NCBI GenBank assembly: GCA_949751835.1
Contig: CATKHK010000102.1
Location: 62,001 to 126,000, forward strand
DNA: 64,000 nucleotides
Source of the DNA: Blepharisma japonicum
Taxonomy: Eukaryota > Ciliophora > Heterotrichea > Heterotrichida > Blepharismidae
Reading direction: 5' to 3'
The notes beneath the pieces are model-generated. The model was not told where the DNA came from and searched no databases. It worked only from the letters and a program-made list of their open reading frames with translations. The position numbers and the translations under genes were made by a program. Shown piece after piece: positions 33,067 to 44,017 of this stretch. How positions within the stretch are numbered: position 1 is the stretch's first letter; each line of letters starts with the position of its first letter.

Positions 33067-33795
33067 TTAGCTTTCTATTATTTTATGAATTATCTCAACA
33101 ACTTCATCCATTTCTGTTGTAAAGAAATGATCACAGTTATTTAGCGTAAAAAGTCCTTTGCAATTTTCTTTTAATTCCTTAGCGTATTCTAATACATCTG
33201 AAATAGCAACTTTGTCGTCATCAGTTCCATGTATTATATAAATTTCACCCTTTATTTTATCGCAATAGTAATCCATATCAAGGCTCATAAATTCATCCAG
33301 CATTTCTGCAGTAAATCTATATTCCTTTCCAAGAACTCTGTGCCTAACTTCTCCAATTTTTTGAATTTCTTCGATACTGTCTTGGAAAAATTGCGGCAAA
33401 CAGCAAGATGTCATATAGATAGCTGGAGCTATCGCTATAATTTTTTTGACTTCTCCATATAGAGCAGAATAAATAATAGCGTCATTTGCTCCTTTTCCGT
33501 ATCCAATAATTCCATCAACTTCATATCCTTGAGAAACTAAGAATTTTACTGCATCATCAATATCTCCAGCCTCCTTTTCAAATCCACCATATGAATACTC
33601 TCCTTCACTGCTTCCACTTCCCGTAGCAAAAAACCTGAATGTATTTACATCTAAAAACTCGATAAGAAATTCATAATTAAACAAAACTTCAGAAAAAAGT
33701 CATTGACAAATTACATAGATTTTCCTATCATGTTGGTTTTTTATTGATATGTTATAAGATAACTGCAGCCCACTTCGATTGATAAAATGATCCAT
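33067..33795 (-). CDS. Alpha/beta-hydrolase-fold protein, array copy 6 (Ser to Gly), 242 aa
   Basis: ATG 33795 (MDHFINRSGLQLSY), TGA-Trp in VICQWLFSE. Elbow GYGKGAND, Gly at residue 100. Acid HGTDDDKVA, His NCDHFF. It shares the SCCLPQFFQDSIEEIQK cap segment with copy 8 rather than the TFKWPEFF form of copies 5 and 7, so the array contains at least two cap subtypes. Confidence 0.87.
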
Positions 33796-34238
33796 ATTAT
33801 AAGAGTAGGAATAAATTAATAATATTCTTATCAAATTCAGCTTATGCAAAGGAAAAAAGCATTTTTATTGGCATTAAATAAGAGCTTAGCTTGCCAATAT
33901 AAATTTGTATGAAGAGCTTGCAAATAAAAGGCATGATCTGCAATAAATCGGTAAGGTAAATTGCTATGAAATACTAAATGATCTGGAATTGGAAATACCA
34001 AAATGCGTGAAAACTATTATTTCATAATTTTGTAGCATAAGTCCAAATTAAAAAAATTTATTTTAGCTGGCTATATTAAATTTGAAATTATAAAAATTTA
34101 ATGCTATTTTTTATAGGTTTTAAGATTTATTGTAATTCTATCACTGATAGGTTTTCTTATGACTACTATAAGCCATTGCTGTGAAATAGACTTTCGTAAA
34201 ACAGTCAAGCGTGAATAACTTTAGCTACATTATATTTT

Positions 34239-34967
34239 TTAACTATCTATTATTTTATTAATTATCTCAACAACTTCGTCCATTTCTGTAGTAAAGAAAT
34301 GATCACAGTTGTTTACCGTATAAAAGCCTTTGACTTTTTCTCCTAGTTCTCTGCAATATTCCACTATCTCTGAATATGAGATATTATCATCATCAGTCCC
34401 ATGGATTATATGAATATCTCCTTTTATTTTTTCGGAATAGTAATGCATATCAAGGCTCATCAATTCTTCAAGCATTTCTGCAGTAAATCTATATTCCTTT
34501 CCAAGAGCTATATGTCTGACTTCACCAGATTTCTTAACTTCTTCAATACTTTCATTGAAAAATTCTGGTCATTTAAAAGTTTTAGCATAAACTGCAGGAG
34601 CTATCGCTATAATTTTATTGACATCTCCATATAGTGCCGAATAAATAATAGCATCATTTGCGCCTTTCGCGTATCCAATAATTGCTTGCACTTCATAGCC
34701 ATGAGAAATCAAAAATTTCACAGCATCGTCAATGTCTCCAGCATCCCTTTCATGTCCGCCATATGAGTACTCTCCTTCGCTATTTCCACAGCCTTGGACA
34801 TAAAATCTGAAAATATTTGCTTCTAAAGACTCGATAAGAAACTCATAATTAAAAAACATTTCTGAAAAATATCATTGACAGATGATACAGATTTTCCTGT
34901 CATTTTGGTTTTTTATTGATAGACTACAGGATAACCGTAGTCCATTTCGGTTGATAAAGTAATCCAT
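34239..34967 (-). CDS. Alpha/beta-hydrolase-fold protein, array copy 7 (Ser to Ala), 242 aa
   Basis: ATG 34967 (MDYFINRNGLRLSC). Two TGA-Trp codons (ICQWYFSE and TFKWPEFF) join three open pieces. Elbow GYAKGAND, Ala at 100. Acid HGTDDDNIS, His NCDHFF. Nearest relative is copy 5, also in the 3' flank (ATTATATTTTTTA), which suggests a copy-pair duplication. Confidence 0.87.
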
Positions 34968-36568
34968 ATTATAGTTTATTATAAACCGAGAATAACATTG
35001 ACATGTGAAAATTTTAAGAATTAATGCCAATTAAAATTATCCTTGAGGAATTAATATGAAAACAAACTTCTTATAGCACTGTCAAGGTTCTTCATAATGA
35101 AATACTGGCTAAAAGCAATAAATTATTGGTAGTTGTATTGAGATTTAAGTCTTAAAACTTACCATTGTTAATTTTAGTGTTAATTTTATTGTTAATTTAT
35201 TTGGACATTTATATGTTATATTTTTTACTTTTTAAAATAGTTCCAAATTAAAAATTATGACGTTTAATGATTTTTTTAAAATCCAGGAATGAAGAGGAAA
35301 TATATTAATAAGAAAATATTCTCAATAATGAGAGGATCTAATTACACATAAATTGTTGATATCTTTAAAGTTTTTTAAATAAATAATGGATTCTAGGAGC
35401 TTTTTGATCTAAATATCAGATACTCAACGAGGTTTTCTCATTTCCTTGTGATGGAGCATAGTTATTAGGTATTCTAGTCGAAAATAAAGATATTCTTGAT
35501 ATAATTGAAAAGGAAAGAAAGTGATGGCTAATTTTAGGTCCATTTTCTTCATACCTATTACATTAGATCTTTAATTTTCCAATTATGTTTAAGCCTCGAT
35601 GCTAGGCTAAAATAAATGATACAGCTTCAGAATCTCAATTTCTGGGAAATAACTATAGGTTTTATGAAGCATTCAATAAAAATAAAATCATTTGAAGGTT
35701 AAGGTAAATTGACTGAACTTGCAAGCATATGAGCTTTAATTAGATCAGACCTTTAAGTAATTTATGATGAAACGCAAATATTTTCAAGATTATGCTCATT
35801 TTCAGATTTTGGATAATATAATCTATATATAGCATGATGTAAATATGCATTTCCCCTTCTAAGTTTCCTCCATCTGCTGCTCAAAATGCAGCGTGCTAAT
35901 TTCTAGATATTCACAAAGAAGTGGCAATTGAATAAAATTTCTCCAAAAAATGATTGGCAGATGATTAGAATCCTTCTGTCATCTAAGATTTTTATTTGAA
36001 GTTACAATCCATTTGGGTTTTTAAATAATATATATTTCAGCTTTTTCGCTTAATTGTGAATTTATAAAATCTTTCGAAATAGTGAAATAAGGATTAAGTT
36101 AGCTCTAAATATATTGACGGATAGGCATAAATAAATTATCTTATTTATTTTTTTTTTTAATATTACAAGTTAAGAATAAGAGTTTGATCTTCTTGATTAA
36201 AAAATTCAAAATAAATATTAAATATTAGGAAAAATAAGATAGTTGACCAAATTTAAATATTTTAATCAATTATTACAATTTAATGTAGGTGTGCTGTTTA
36301 TGCCATCATAAATTTATTATTAATTAAGGATAAAAATAAAGTATAATTCCTTCTAAAGCATATAAAAGATAATTTTTTATAATATAGCATATTGAACATT
36401 TTAAATTCACTCTTGTTGATGCTCTGTATTAATTTTTGATTTTTAAAGTCAATTTACCAAAGTTTTATTATTTTTTACATAACTCTCAAATTATAATAAT
36501 ATTTTGTTTAAGAAATTACTACCAGATCGTCTGAAAAAAACTCGATATAATATTAGCGAAAAATTATA
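34968..36568. other. Long AT-rich spacer with a relic hydrolase N-terminus
   Basis: 1.6 kb without an intact gene. It contains the relic at about 35830-36030. No other structure seen. Confidence 0.5.
35830..36030 (-). pseudogene. Fragment of a hydrolase array copy (N-terminal third)
   Basis: The minus-strand reading contains DDRRILIICQSFFGEILFN, matching the ...DRKIYIICQWFFSD.. block, preceded by a degenerate NPNGL start region. Frame changes and stops are present and no elbow or C-terminal part remains. The QS form links it to copies 4 and 9. Confidence 0.7.
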
Positions 36569-37297
36569 CTAAGAACTCTCTATTATTTTATGAATTATCT
36601 CAACAACTTCATCTAGTTCAGCTGTAAAGAAATGATCACAATTTAGAGTGAAAAATCCTTTGCATTTTTCTTTTAATTCACTAGCATATTCTAAGGCATC
36701 TGAAAGCGGAACTTTCTCGTCGGCTTCCCCATGTATTAAATAAATATCTCCTTTTATTTTTTCTGAATAGTAATCCATATCTAGGCTCATTAATTCGTCA
36801 AGCATTTCTTCTGTAAATCTTATTTCCTTTCCTAAAATGTGATGCATGACTTCACCAGTTTTTTTAATTTCATCAATGCTGTCTTGAAAAAATTGCGGCA
36901 TACAGCAATTTGTCGCATAAATAATCGGAGCTAATGCAATAATTTTCTTGACTTCGCCATACAATGCAGAATAAATAATAGCATCATTTCCTCCTTTTGC
37001 AAATCCGATTATTCCATCTACTTGATAGCCCTCTGAAACTAAGAATTTTACAGCATCATCAATATCAGCAGCGTCCTGTTCAAATCCTCCATATGAATAC
37101 TCTCCTTCGCTATTTCCACAGCCTTTAAAAAACAATCTAAACGTATTTACTTGAATAATTTCACAGAGAAAGTCGTAGCTAAATAAAACGTCTGAAAAAA
37201 ACCATTGGCAAATGATATAGATTTTTCTATCATTTTGCATTTTTATTGATAAACTATATGATAGCCGCAGCCCATTTCGATTGGTAAAATGATCCAT
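36569..37297 (-). CDS. Alpha/beta-hydrolase-fold protein, array copy 8 (Ser to Ala), 242 aa
   Basis: Start chosen at ATG 37297 (MDHFTNRNGLRLSY) by alignment with the array. An in-frame extension of 49 codons upstream is AT-rich and non-conserved. Ends TAG. Elbow GFAKGGND, Ala at 100. Acid HGEADEKVP, His NCDHFF. QW at 31-32. No TGA needed in the body. Confidence 0.88.
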   Translation of the reverse strand: MDHFTNRNGLRLSYSLSIKMQNDRKIYIICQWFFSDVLFSYDFLCEIIQVNTFRLFFKGCGNSEGEYSYGGFEQDAADIDDAVKFLVSEGYQVDGIIGFAKGGNDAIIYSALYGEVKKIIALAPIIYATNCCMPQFFQDSIDEIKKTGEVMHHILGKEIRFTEEMLDELMSLDMDYYSEKIKGDIYLIHGEADEKVPLSDALEYASELKEKCKGFFTLNCDHFFTAELDEVVEIIHKIIESS

Positions 37298-38229
37298 ATT
37301 ATAATTTAAAGCTCGAATGATTAAATAAGACAGTATCGGTAGTATCTTTCTATTCAAACTAACGTTTATGATAAAGGAAAAATATTTTATTGAACTGTAT
37401 AAATGCCAAAAACATGAATGAATAATTAGTAGATAAATAATCATATAGAGTAAAAGACTTTATTATTTAGTTCAAAAATAAATAATTTGATGAATTTTAA
37501 GTATTGGTTATTTAAGGCTGCTGGTTAGTTAAAATTAGGGTTTTATTATTTATAGCTCTATCTAAGAAAAACCTTCCAATAAGGCTAGTTCAACTATTAT
37601 TGCAGGCGAACATCCTAGGGTATGCCAGAATTTTTCTCAGAAATAGTTTTGATCTGACTTTTGGATTGCTCTTAAAGCTGTCAGAATTTTGAAGTGCGCT
37701 TGAGAGATGCTGAGTCAATGGCTGGAGCTCCAACTAGGGATAGACTCGCCAACTAATATGTGCGACTCTGTCTTCGTCGTCAAACTAGTTGTATCCATGT
37801 TAAAGACCTTCTTAGTTTTAAAATCGTGTAATGGTGTTTTCGGTTTCAAAATATTATGCTGTATTTTGAAATAGACATCAATTAGCAGATTCATCGATTC
37901 ATTTTAAAAATATTGATTTAACAATTTTTGCCTATAATAATTTGTTAAATTTAATGTATATGATTAATAGCTTATATTGAAATAAATGATGTGCTAAATA
38001 TGCATAGAATAAATTTCTATTGATTAATCTGTATTATTTCTATTTAATTGATGGTCTTCAGTTTTACTTAAGAGTAATTATCAGTCACATTAATCTTTAT
38101 GAATAGATTATTTCATATTAAATCAATATGCTCAATATATACAAAAATGGTTTTATTACAAAATTTGCAGTGAATCATAATGCTATATAATAATTAAATA
38201 TTATGCATAACTATATTGTTATTTTTACA
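37298..38229. other. Spacer with a GC-richer unassigned patch
   Basis: About 37600-37860 is less AT-rich than the flanks. With TGA as Trp one plus-strand frame is open from 37655 to about 37885 (FWSDFWIALKAVRILKCAWE...), but it has no start, no homology I recognise and an upstream TAG. It could be a relic or an RNA gene. The rest is plain AT-rich spacer. Confidence 0.35.
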
Positions 38230-38952
38230 TTAATCTTCATCAAGAATTTTTTGAATTATTTCAGCGACATCATCTATATCTCCTGTAAAAAAATGATCAC
38301 AATGTAAAATAAAAATCCCTTTGCATTTTTCTTTTAATTCTCTAGCAAACTCTAACGCTTCAGTATGATCAACTAAATCGTCTTCATCTCCATGAATTAT
38401 ATAAATATTTCCTATAGCATTTTCGCAATAATATTTCATATCCACTCTCATTATGTCATCAATCATTTCTTTTGTCCATTTATATGCTTCTCCATAAGCT
38501 GAGTGCGTGATTTCAAGATTTTTTTGGCAATTTTTATAGTAGTTTTTTAAATTATAAGGTAAATTATTCATGTAGAACCTTGGAGCTAGTACCACAATTT
38601 TTTTAACTTTTCCATATATTGCAGAATAAATAATTGCATCATTTGCACTTTTACAGCTTGCGATAATTCCTTCTACTTGATAACCTTGAGAAACTAAGAA
38701 GTTTACAGCATCATTGATATCTTCAGCATCCCTATTGAACTCTGCAAATGAATAGCTTCCTTCACTATTTCCTTGACCAGTGAAATAAAATCTGAAAATA
38801 TTAGATTTTAAGCAGTGAATAAGAATTTCATAGCGGAAAAATATCTCTGAAAGAAAAGTTTGACAGATAATATAAATTCTTTTATCATCTGGATTCTTTC
38901 AAAAGTAGCTACAAGAAAGTCGTAGTCCATTTCTATTTCTAAAATTCTCCAT
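38230..38952 (-). CDS. Alpha/beta-hydrolase-fold protein, array copy 9 (Ser to Cys), 240 aa
   Basis: ATG 38952 (MENFRNRNGLRLSC), TGA-Trp in SYFWKNPDD. It is the most divergent intact copy. The elbow reads ASCKSAND, so the nucleophile position is Cys100 and both flanking glycines are changed. Acid HGDEDDLVD, His HCDHFF. QT in place of the HG of the oxyanion loop. A Cys-Asp-His set, as in dienelactone hydrolase, would be chemically possible, but the lost glycines make catalysis uncertain. Confidence 0.87.
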
Positions 38953-39114
38953 TCTTATCAACTAATTATTAGAAAAATTTAAACAATGTTTATATAGCTT
39001 AAGACTTTTTTACTAAATTTATCATATCAAACTTACAAAAATAAAATAAGTTAAATGCCGATGAGCAAATAAATCTCGTAATTTTAGCGAGATAGTCTAT
39101 AAAACCTTGCAAAC

Positions 39115-40014
39115 TTACATCAATTGAATATTACGATTATCCCATCCTGTAAGCTCATAACTTTCAACATCTCCATAATTAGTAGCTACACTTCTACGGC
39201 GACTACTTGGCCTTCGCAAGTCCATTGAAGATGTTTTTGGTCTTGAAATTATCCTCTTTGAGGAAATTCCCTTAATATCTCTTTTAAGTTTTTCATTGTA
39301 AGGAAATTTTAAATCAATTTCTGTATATTTTTGTATATGCTGTTCACTGATTAAATCAGGATCAGATTTATCAATATTGTAATCTACCAGCTTTGTTTCT
39401 CCTTCTATTTTTATATCATTTTTTGCTTCATTTCCTTTCAAATCCAGTTTAATTTCATTCATTTTTGAATCAGTTTTCCCATCCAAATTTGGAATTGGAG
39501 AAATTGACCTTGAAAGCTCTTGCTTTGGTGGAAAAGTAGTGCATGAAAATAAAGGAATAAAATGCTCTTTTAAGCCAAATAATGATTGATTTGAAATGTT
39601 GTAGATAGGTTGAGCTTGGGTTTTTCCTAAAGGAATGCTTGTGTGGCATTTAGATCTTTTTCGGGTTAATGCAAGGACACTTTTTGATGAGTAAGATCTT
39701 ATGAAGTCGTTCATATGGATTATGCTGTAGGGGACACGCTTTGGCTTGGAAGGCTCTGTTGATGAGTTTCCTTTATTATGGTTTTGTGAAATATTTCCAA
39801 TTGGCTTTGAAACTTTTACTGAGGTTCTATGACTTAATATACTTTTCTTCCCAATTTTTGATCCTTTTAGGGGAGGTATTGCATAATTAGAAGTGTTTTC
39901 TAAGCTCCCATTGGGGCATGAATTAAAGTTAGTTGGATGGGTCCTAAAACCGTATTGAGATCGAGATTTATATATTGTGGGCCCTATATCTCCTTCATGT
40001 ATCAATTTTTCCAT
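39115..40014 (-). CDS. Disordered Ser/Lys/Pro-rich protein, 299 aa
   Basis: ATG 40014 to TAA 39115 with no TGA needed. No domain recognised. Low aromatic content, many Ser, Asn, Lys and Pro residues. The C-terminus is Arg-rich (SSMDLRRPSSRRRSV), which looks like a string of basic phospho-sites, and ends ELTGWDNRNIQLM. No signal peptide or membrane span. It might be a cytoskeletal or ciliary associated protein, but nothing specific supports this. Confidence 0.7.
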   Translation of the reverse strand: MEKLIHEGDIGPTIYKSRSQYGFRTHPTNFNSCPNGSLENTSNYAIPPLKGSKIGKKSILSHRTSVKVSKPIGNISQNHNKGNSSTEPSKPKRVPYSIIHMNDFIRSYSSKSVLALTRKRSKCHTSIPLGKTQAQPIYNISNQSLFGLKEHFIPLFSCTTFPPKQELSRSISPIPNLDGKTDSKMNEIKLDLKGNEAKNDIKIEGETKLVDYNIDKSDPDLISEQHIQKYTEIDLKFPYNEKLKRDIKGISSKRIISRPKTSSMDLRRPSSRRRSVATNYGDVESYELTGWDNRNIQLM

Positions 40015-41102
40015 TTTTTACATAACTCCTCCTATTTTAATTATTCAATACTTGAATACTTCCAAAATTAATTCTCTTAATGTTTGGTGTTTCGATAAAA
40101 CATTAATAGCCTATTGCTATTATTTTCTAGGAAAATTTTAAATTTATCAACAATGTAGCAGGAGCTACTAATTTAATTATTATTAAATTTTTTATTAAAT
40201 GAAATATCCAGTATTTTATAACGATTTTTTGTCCAATTATGATTATCATTAACCAAAAAAATCGATATTTGCTAAGGAACTTAAATTCGATGTTGGAAGC
40301 CAAAAATAAAAAGGAACAATAAACTTTATGACAAATCATAAAAATGGTAGCTTTCTGATAGAAAAATAAAATCAAAAGATTCAAATGGGCATAATGAGAA
40401 TGCATTAATAATAGCTTGCCCATTAAAAAATTTATATTATTTATACAATATATATTTTTAAATCGATGAAAAGACGAAATCTAAGTCTTGCGGATAAATA
40501 TAAAGTAATAAAAATGTTACTCGGATCATTCTTACTAAGAGTATATGGTTCTTTGTAAAAATCAATCTTGATTTCTCTGTAAATTAAAAATTTCAGTTTA
40601 ACCATAAAAAATCACATAATAAATGGCGATATTATTGCCCTGATCTTTCTTGGGCTATTAGGTCTAAAAAAAATTAAACCATTGAGAATAGAATCTTACA
40701 CCCTCTGTATTTTTTCAGACCTGTAGTTTCAGAAAATTTCATTTTTATAATGATCAGACACCAAAGCAAATGTTTTTTATTCTAAAATTATCAGAAATGA
40801 CAGAAAATTGTTAAAGAGAAGCCTAAAATATATTATTTAATTTAATTCAATGTAAAAAAAAATTATATATTTTTTATTAAAGTCGTTCTAGGGCTATAAT
40901 TACCTCAATTTTTATTTCCTATATCAACTAATTCTACTTTTATCATGCTCTTTGTATCAAGCCCTTTAAAACAGCATATAATGACCTCCTCTATCAATAA
41001 TAATTTCTAATCTTCTTCCTCTCCATTTTGAAAATTACCCCTTCTGACCAGACTCTTTTTTTTCCATTAACAAAGTTTCCAAAATAGTATCTAATAATAA
41101 AT
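40015..41102. other. AT-rich spacer between divergent genes
   Basis: About 1.1 kb. A 98-codon minus-strand frame at 40127-40423 has no ATG at its start, is extremely Ile/Phe/Leu/Lys-rich and looks like chance. No other feature seen. Confidence 0.5.
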
Positions 41103-42218
41103 ATGAGATCAAGCTTAGTTTTCCTTCTCCTTTGTACAGTCACTTTCGGCTTAGAATACCAATCCTGCAGTAAAATCACCTGCGGCTCAGGTACAAATAA
41201 TCAATGCATATCAGTTTATTCCAATAACAACACAGTCGTGGTAACTCCTTGTTCTTCATCAAGCGACTCATGCTCAGATAATGACCAATTTTCCACTACA
41301 ACTGGAAACTGAACCACAGCCACTTGTGCAGCAAAACCAACTCCAGCGACCTCCGCAAGGGACTGCTCAGCAAATTCCACAACTTTAACAGGAAAATCAT
41401 GCTGTACTGATTCAAACTGTATAAGTGGTAGCTGCAGCAATGGAATTTGCAAAGGACTTGCAAGTGGTGCCAATTGTACAGCTGATGAAGAATGTCAGTC
41501 TGGGTATTTTTGCAAAAATTCTATATCTGGGAATGGTTCGAATACTACGAACTCTACAAGCACTAGGACTTGTGCGAGCGTGCTGTCTAGTGGTGATGCA
41601 TGTACTATTAATAATGAATGCCCTATAGGATATGGCTGCGACAATTCTACTTGTACCAAGCTTTTTACAAAAGATATAAATTCATCAGTTTCTGATAAAA
41701 TGTTTTGCAAGTCTGATTTTCAGAGAAATGGAAAATGTGATGGGATTTTGATATACACAAATAATGGTACCCAGCCTTTGTCGTCTCCATTTAAATGTAA
41801 TTTAGGCGAACAATGTAAATATGTTTATGCTACAGATGGGTCAGCTGCAGCCACAGATTGGTGCCAATGTGGAGGAGTTGATAATAGTACAGGATATTGT
41901 GGAAGCTTTGGAAATGTAATTGGCTTCTGGGATCAAGTTTTCCCTAAGCTTCAATATAGCAGTTCTGACTGTTCAGGGAGGTTTTCACATACTGATAATT
42001 TTACAGAATTATTTAATTGCAGCTCACTTTCTAGTAGTGAGCAACAATATTTGACGTCAATGAATGATCAAGCTACATACTGGACTTTATATGAATCTGG
42101 GGCTATTGATGCTTGTGTAAATCAGCTTGGGCTATTCCCTACAAATGTCAGTTTAAATTCTAGTGCTAGCGGAGCGATTATATTGGCAATTTCAGCAGTT
42201 TTATTAATATTTGGTTAA
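41103..42218 (+). CDS. Cysteine-rich secreted or GPI-anchored surface protein, 371 aa
   Basis: ATG 41103. A clear signal peptide (MRSSLVFLLLCTVTFG), then cysteine-rich modules with many Asn-x-Ser/Thr sites: CCTDSNCISGSCSNGIC, CTADEECQSGYFC, CTINNECPIGYGC, spaced like EGF/dickkopf-type repeats. One TGA-Trp (TTGNWTTATC). The C-terminal 16 residues (SGAIILAISAVLLIFG) are hydrophobic and terminal, preceded by small residues, the form of a GPI-attachment signal. Such proteins coat ciliate cells and include the immobilisation-antigen type, although this one is short and not clearly an i-antigen. Confidence 0.85.
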
Positions 42219-42246
42219 ATGTGAAATTTAATTAAATATATAAATA

Positions 42247-43533
42247 TTATTTTCTTTCTTCTTCAAGGAATTTTTGAAATTTTCTACTATTAATCATTTT
42301 TTCACACAATTTTTCTACTTTGTCAACATGATTGGCTAATTTTTCAACTTTTTCTTTTATTGCAGCTAAAAATTCGTCTCCAGCCCCTCCCATTTTGAAA
42401 ATATTTTCTCTATTTTTTTTAACTTTTACAATTTTTTCCCTTAAAATTTCATATGATTTCATCGTCAATTGATGATTTTTACCATATTTATTTTTTAATC
42501 CAAAATGAACCAAGCCAGCTTGTATAGTTTCCGCAGCTGCTTTAGTTTTATAAATAGAAGAAAACGACTTTGTCTCATTGGTAGTGAAATTTGAGTTTTT
42601 TTGAATAATTAAAATGATAAGTGATAGAAAAATTGTGCCTAAACAGTAGCCTAGAACAGCCATAACCCTGCCTAAGTAGCTAATAGGATAAAGATCCCCA
42701 AAACCTACACTAGACATTGAAGAAAACATACACCAGATCCCACTTAATGGATTATGAAAATCTTGATAAGAAAGATCAATTAAAGGCCTCTCCACAATTC
42801 TCATTAAACAGCCACATATAATTACAGAAGGGATCAATAACAAAAACAAAATTACTACTAGAGGATGCAGAGCTACTAAACATTTAAATACAAATCGCAC
42901 ATTTGATTTGGCGTTATGATTTAAGCAGAAAGTTCTTGCTAAATGATTTTGATAGGGAGTATAATTGATAATGGCTCTATATACAAAAATTAGTCTCACT
43001 ATCATAAAAATATATAAAAGTTCTGAAAGATTATAGCAGATATTTATAATTTCATAATTATATCGATATGGCATATATACCGGCGCATTGACATAAGGGT
43101 ATGGGAAAATAAATAATAGCAAAAGCTCAATAATTCTGCTAAAACTAAAGGTATTTTTAATCTTCCTTTTTATAGTTACTGGAAAATTTCATATTGTAAC
43201 TTTATATTCTGGCTCTTGCTTCATTAAGTATTTATCTAATAGAGCCTTTTTGCTATCTCTCTGAATAAGGAAAAAGAATGAAGCAAAAGTTGTGACGCAA
43301 ATCATTTCTCGAAAATATTCAACTCGGTCTAGCTTTTCAGCACAATTATCATGAGTTCGGTCAAGTGAGTAACTAAATTCATAATCAAAAGTAGCGGCTG
43401 CAAGTCCTACTAAACTAAAAAAGCCAGATAATAACTCACATGACCTTCATTCGTTAAAAATTGATTCTGAAGTACTTGTTTCTAATTTTCCTGATTTTTT
43501 AAGCAGAAGGTCTTTTAGAGTGTATTTGCTCAT
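42247..43533 (-). CDS. SK-like (small-conductance) potassium channel, 428 aa
   Basis: ATG 43533, two TGA-Trp codons in the N-terminal extension (FNEWRSCEL, TIWNFPV). Six hydrophobic segments can be traced, with a pore loop SSVGFGDLYP (filter GFGD about 277-280) between the last two. After S6 comes KTKAAAETIQAGLVHFGLKN, which resembles the calmodulin-binding segment of SK channels, followed by a coiled coil. The S4 region has few arginines, so it is probably not voltage-gated. Expected role: Ca2+/calmodulin-gated K+ flux controlling membrane potential and ciliary beating. It converges with the surface-protein gene, 28 bp apart. Confidence 0.84.
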
Positions 43534-43837
43534 TTTAAGGATAAAAATTACTGGCAATTCAATTTGAACAGTAATGAAAAATAAAAGTGAAATTTGTTAA
43601 TAATCACAAGAAGTTTATTGTTCAGCCTCTTTATTCATTTCCTATATATTGTCTCTTTTAATTATTTCCTATTAATTAAACACTATTTTACTGATAGAAT
43701 CTGTAAAGCTAGATTACGTCTCTTCATATTTTTCGATAATTAAAAATCAATTTTCATTTGATTTATTGAATTACTTAAAATCCCTTCTTTGTCAATTTTT
43801 ATTGTAAGGTTCCTTACCAGTAAAAAACATCCCACCT

Positions 43838-44017
43838 ATGACAGAGAATCAATATTACATGCTGCGTAATATGTGGCTCATCTCCTTAGGGAAGCCAAAT
43901 TTTATGGCCTTTTCATGCCAGCTGGAAATTTGTGACCCCGCAGGGCAAATTAAGGCAGACGCAAGAACAAAAGATTGTTTCGACGATATGATACTTTCAA
44001 AGAGACTAGAAACTTAA
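43838..44017 (+). CDS. Small open reading frame, 59 aa
   Basis: ATG 43838 to TAA 44017, reading MTENQYYMLRNMWLISLGKP...DDMILSKRLET. It is clearly richer in G+C than the spacer around it and uses varied codons, with all its Trp as TGG. No homology recognised. It may be a true small protein or the last intact part of a dying gene. The remaining spacer (43534-44559) is AT-rich with nothing else seen. Confidence 0.45.
   Translation: MTENQYYMLRNMWLISLGKPNFMAFSCQLEICDPAGQIKADARTKDCFDDMILSKRLET

Noticed and set aside
35463-35478. A single match to the MITE end (TTAGGTATTCTA)
   Set aside because: No partner end in inverted orientation is found within several hundred bases, so it is probably chance.
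37298-37444. 49-codon N-terminal extension of hydrolase copy 8
   Set aside because: Not conserved in any other copy. All paralogues start at the aligned MDxFxNRxGL.
26536-38952. CRISPR-like or satellite repeat as the explanation for the 26-39 kb periodicity
   Set aside because: The repeat units are coding genes of 723-729 bp with variable spacers, conserved at protein level.
40127-40423. 98-codon minus-strand frame
   Set aside because: Lies in very AT-rich DNA, is almost only Ile, Leu, Phe, Lys and Asn, lacks an ATG at its start and matches nothing.
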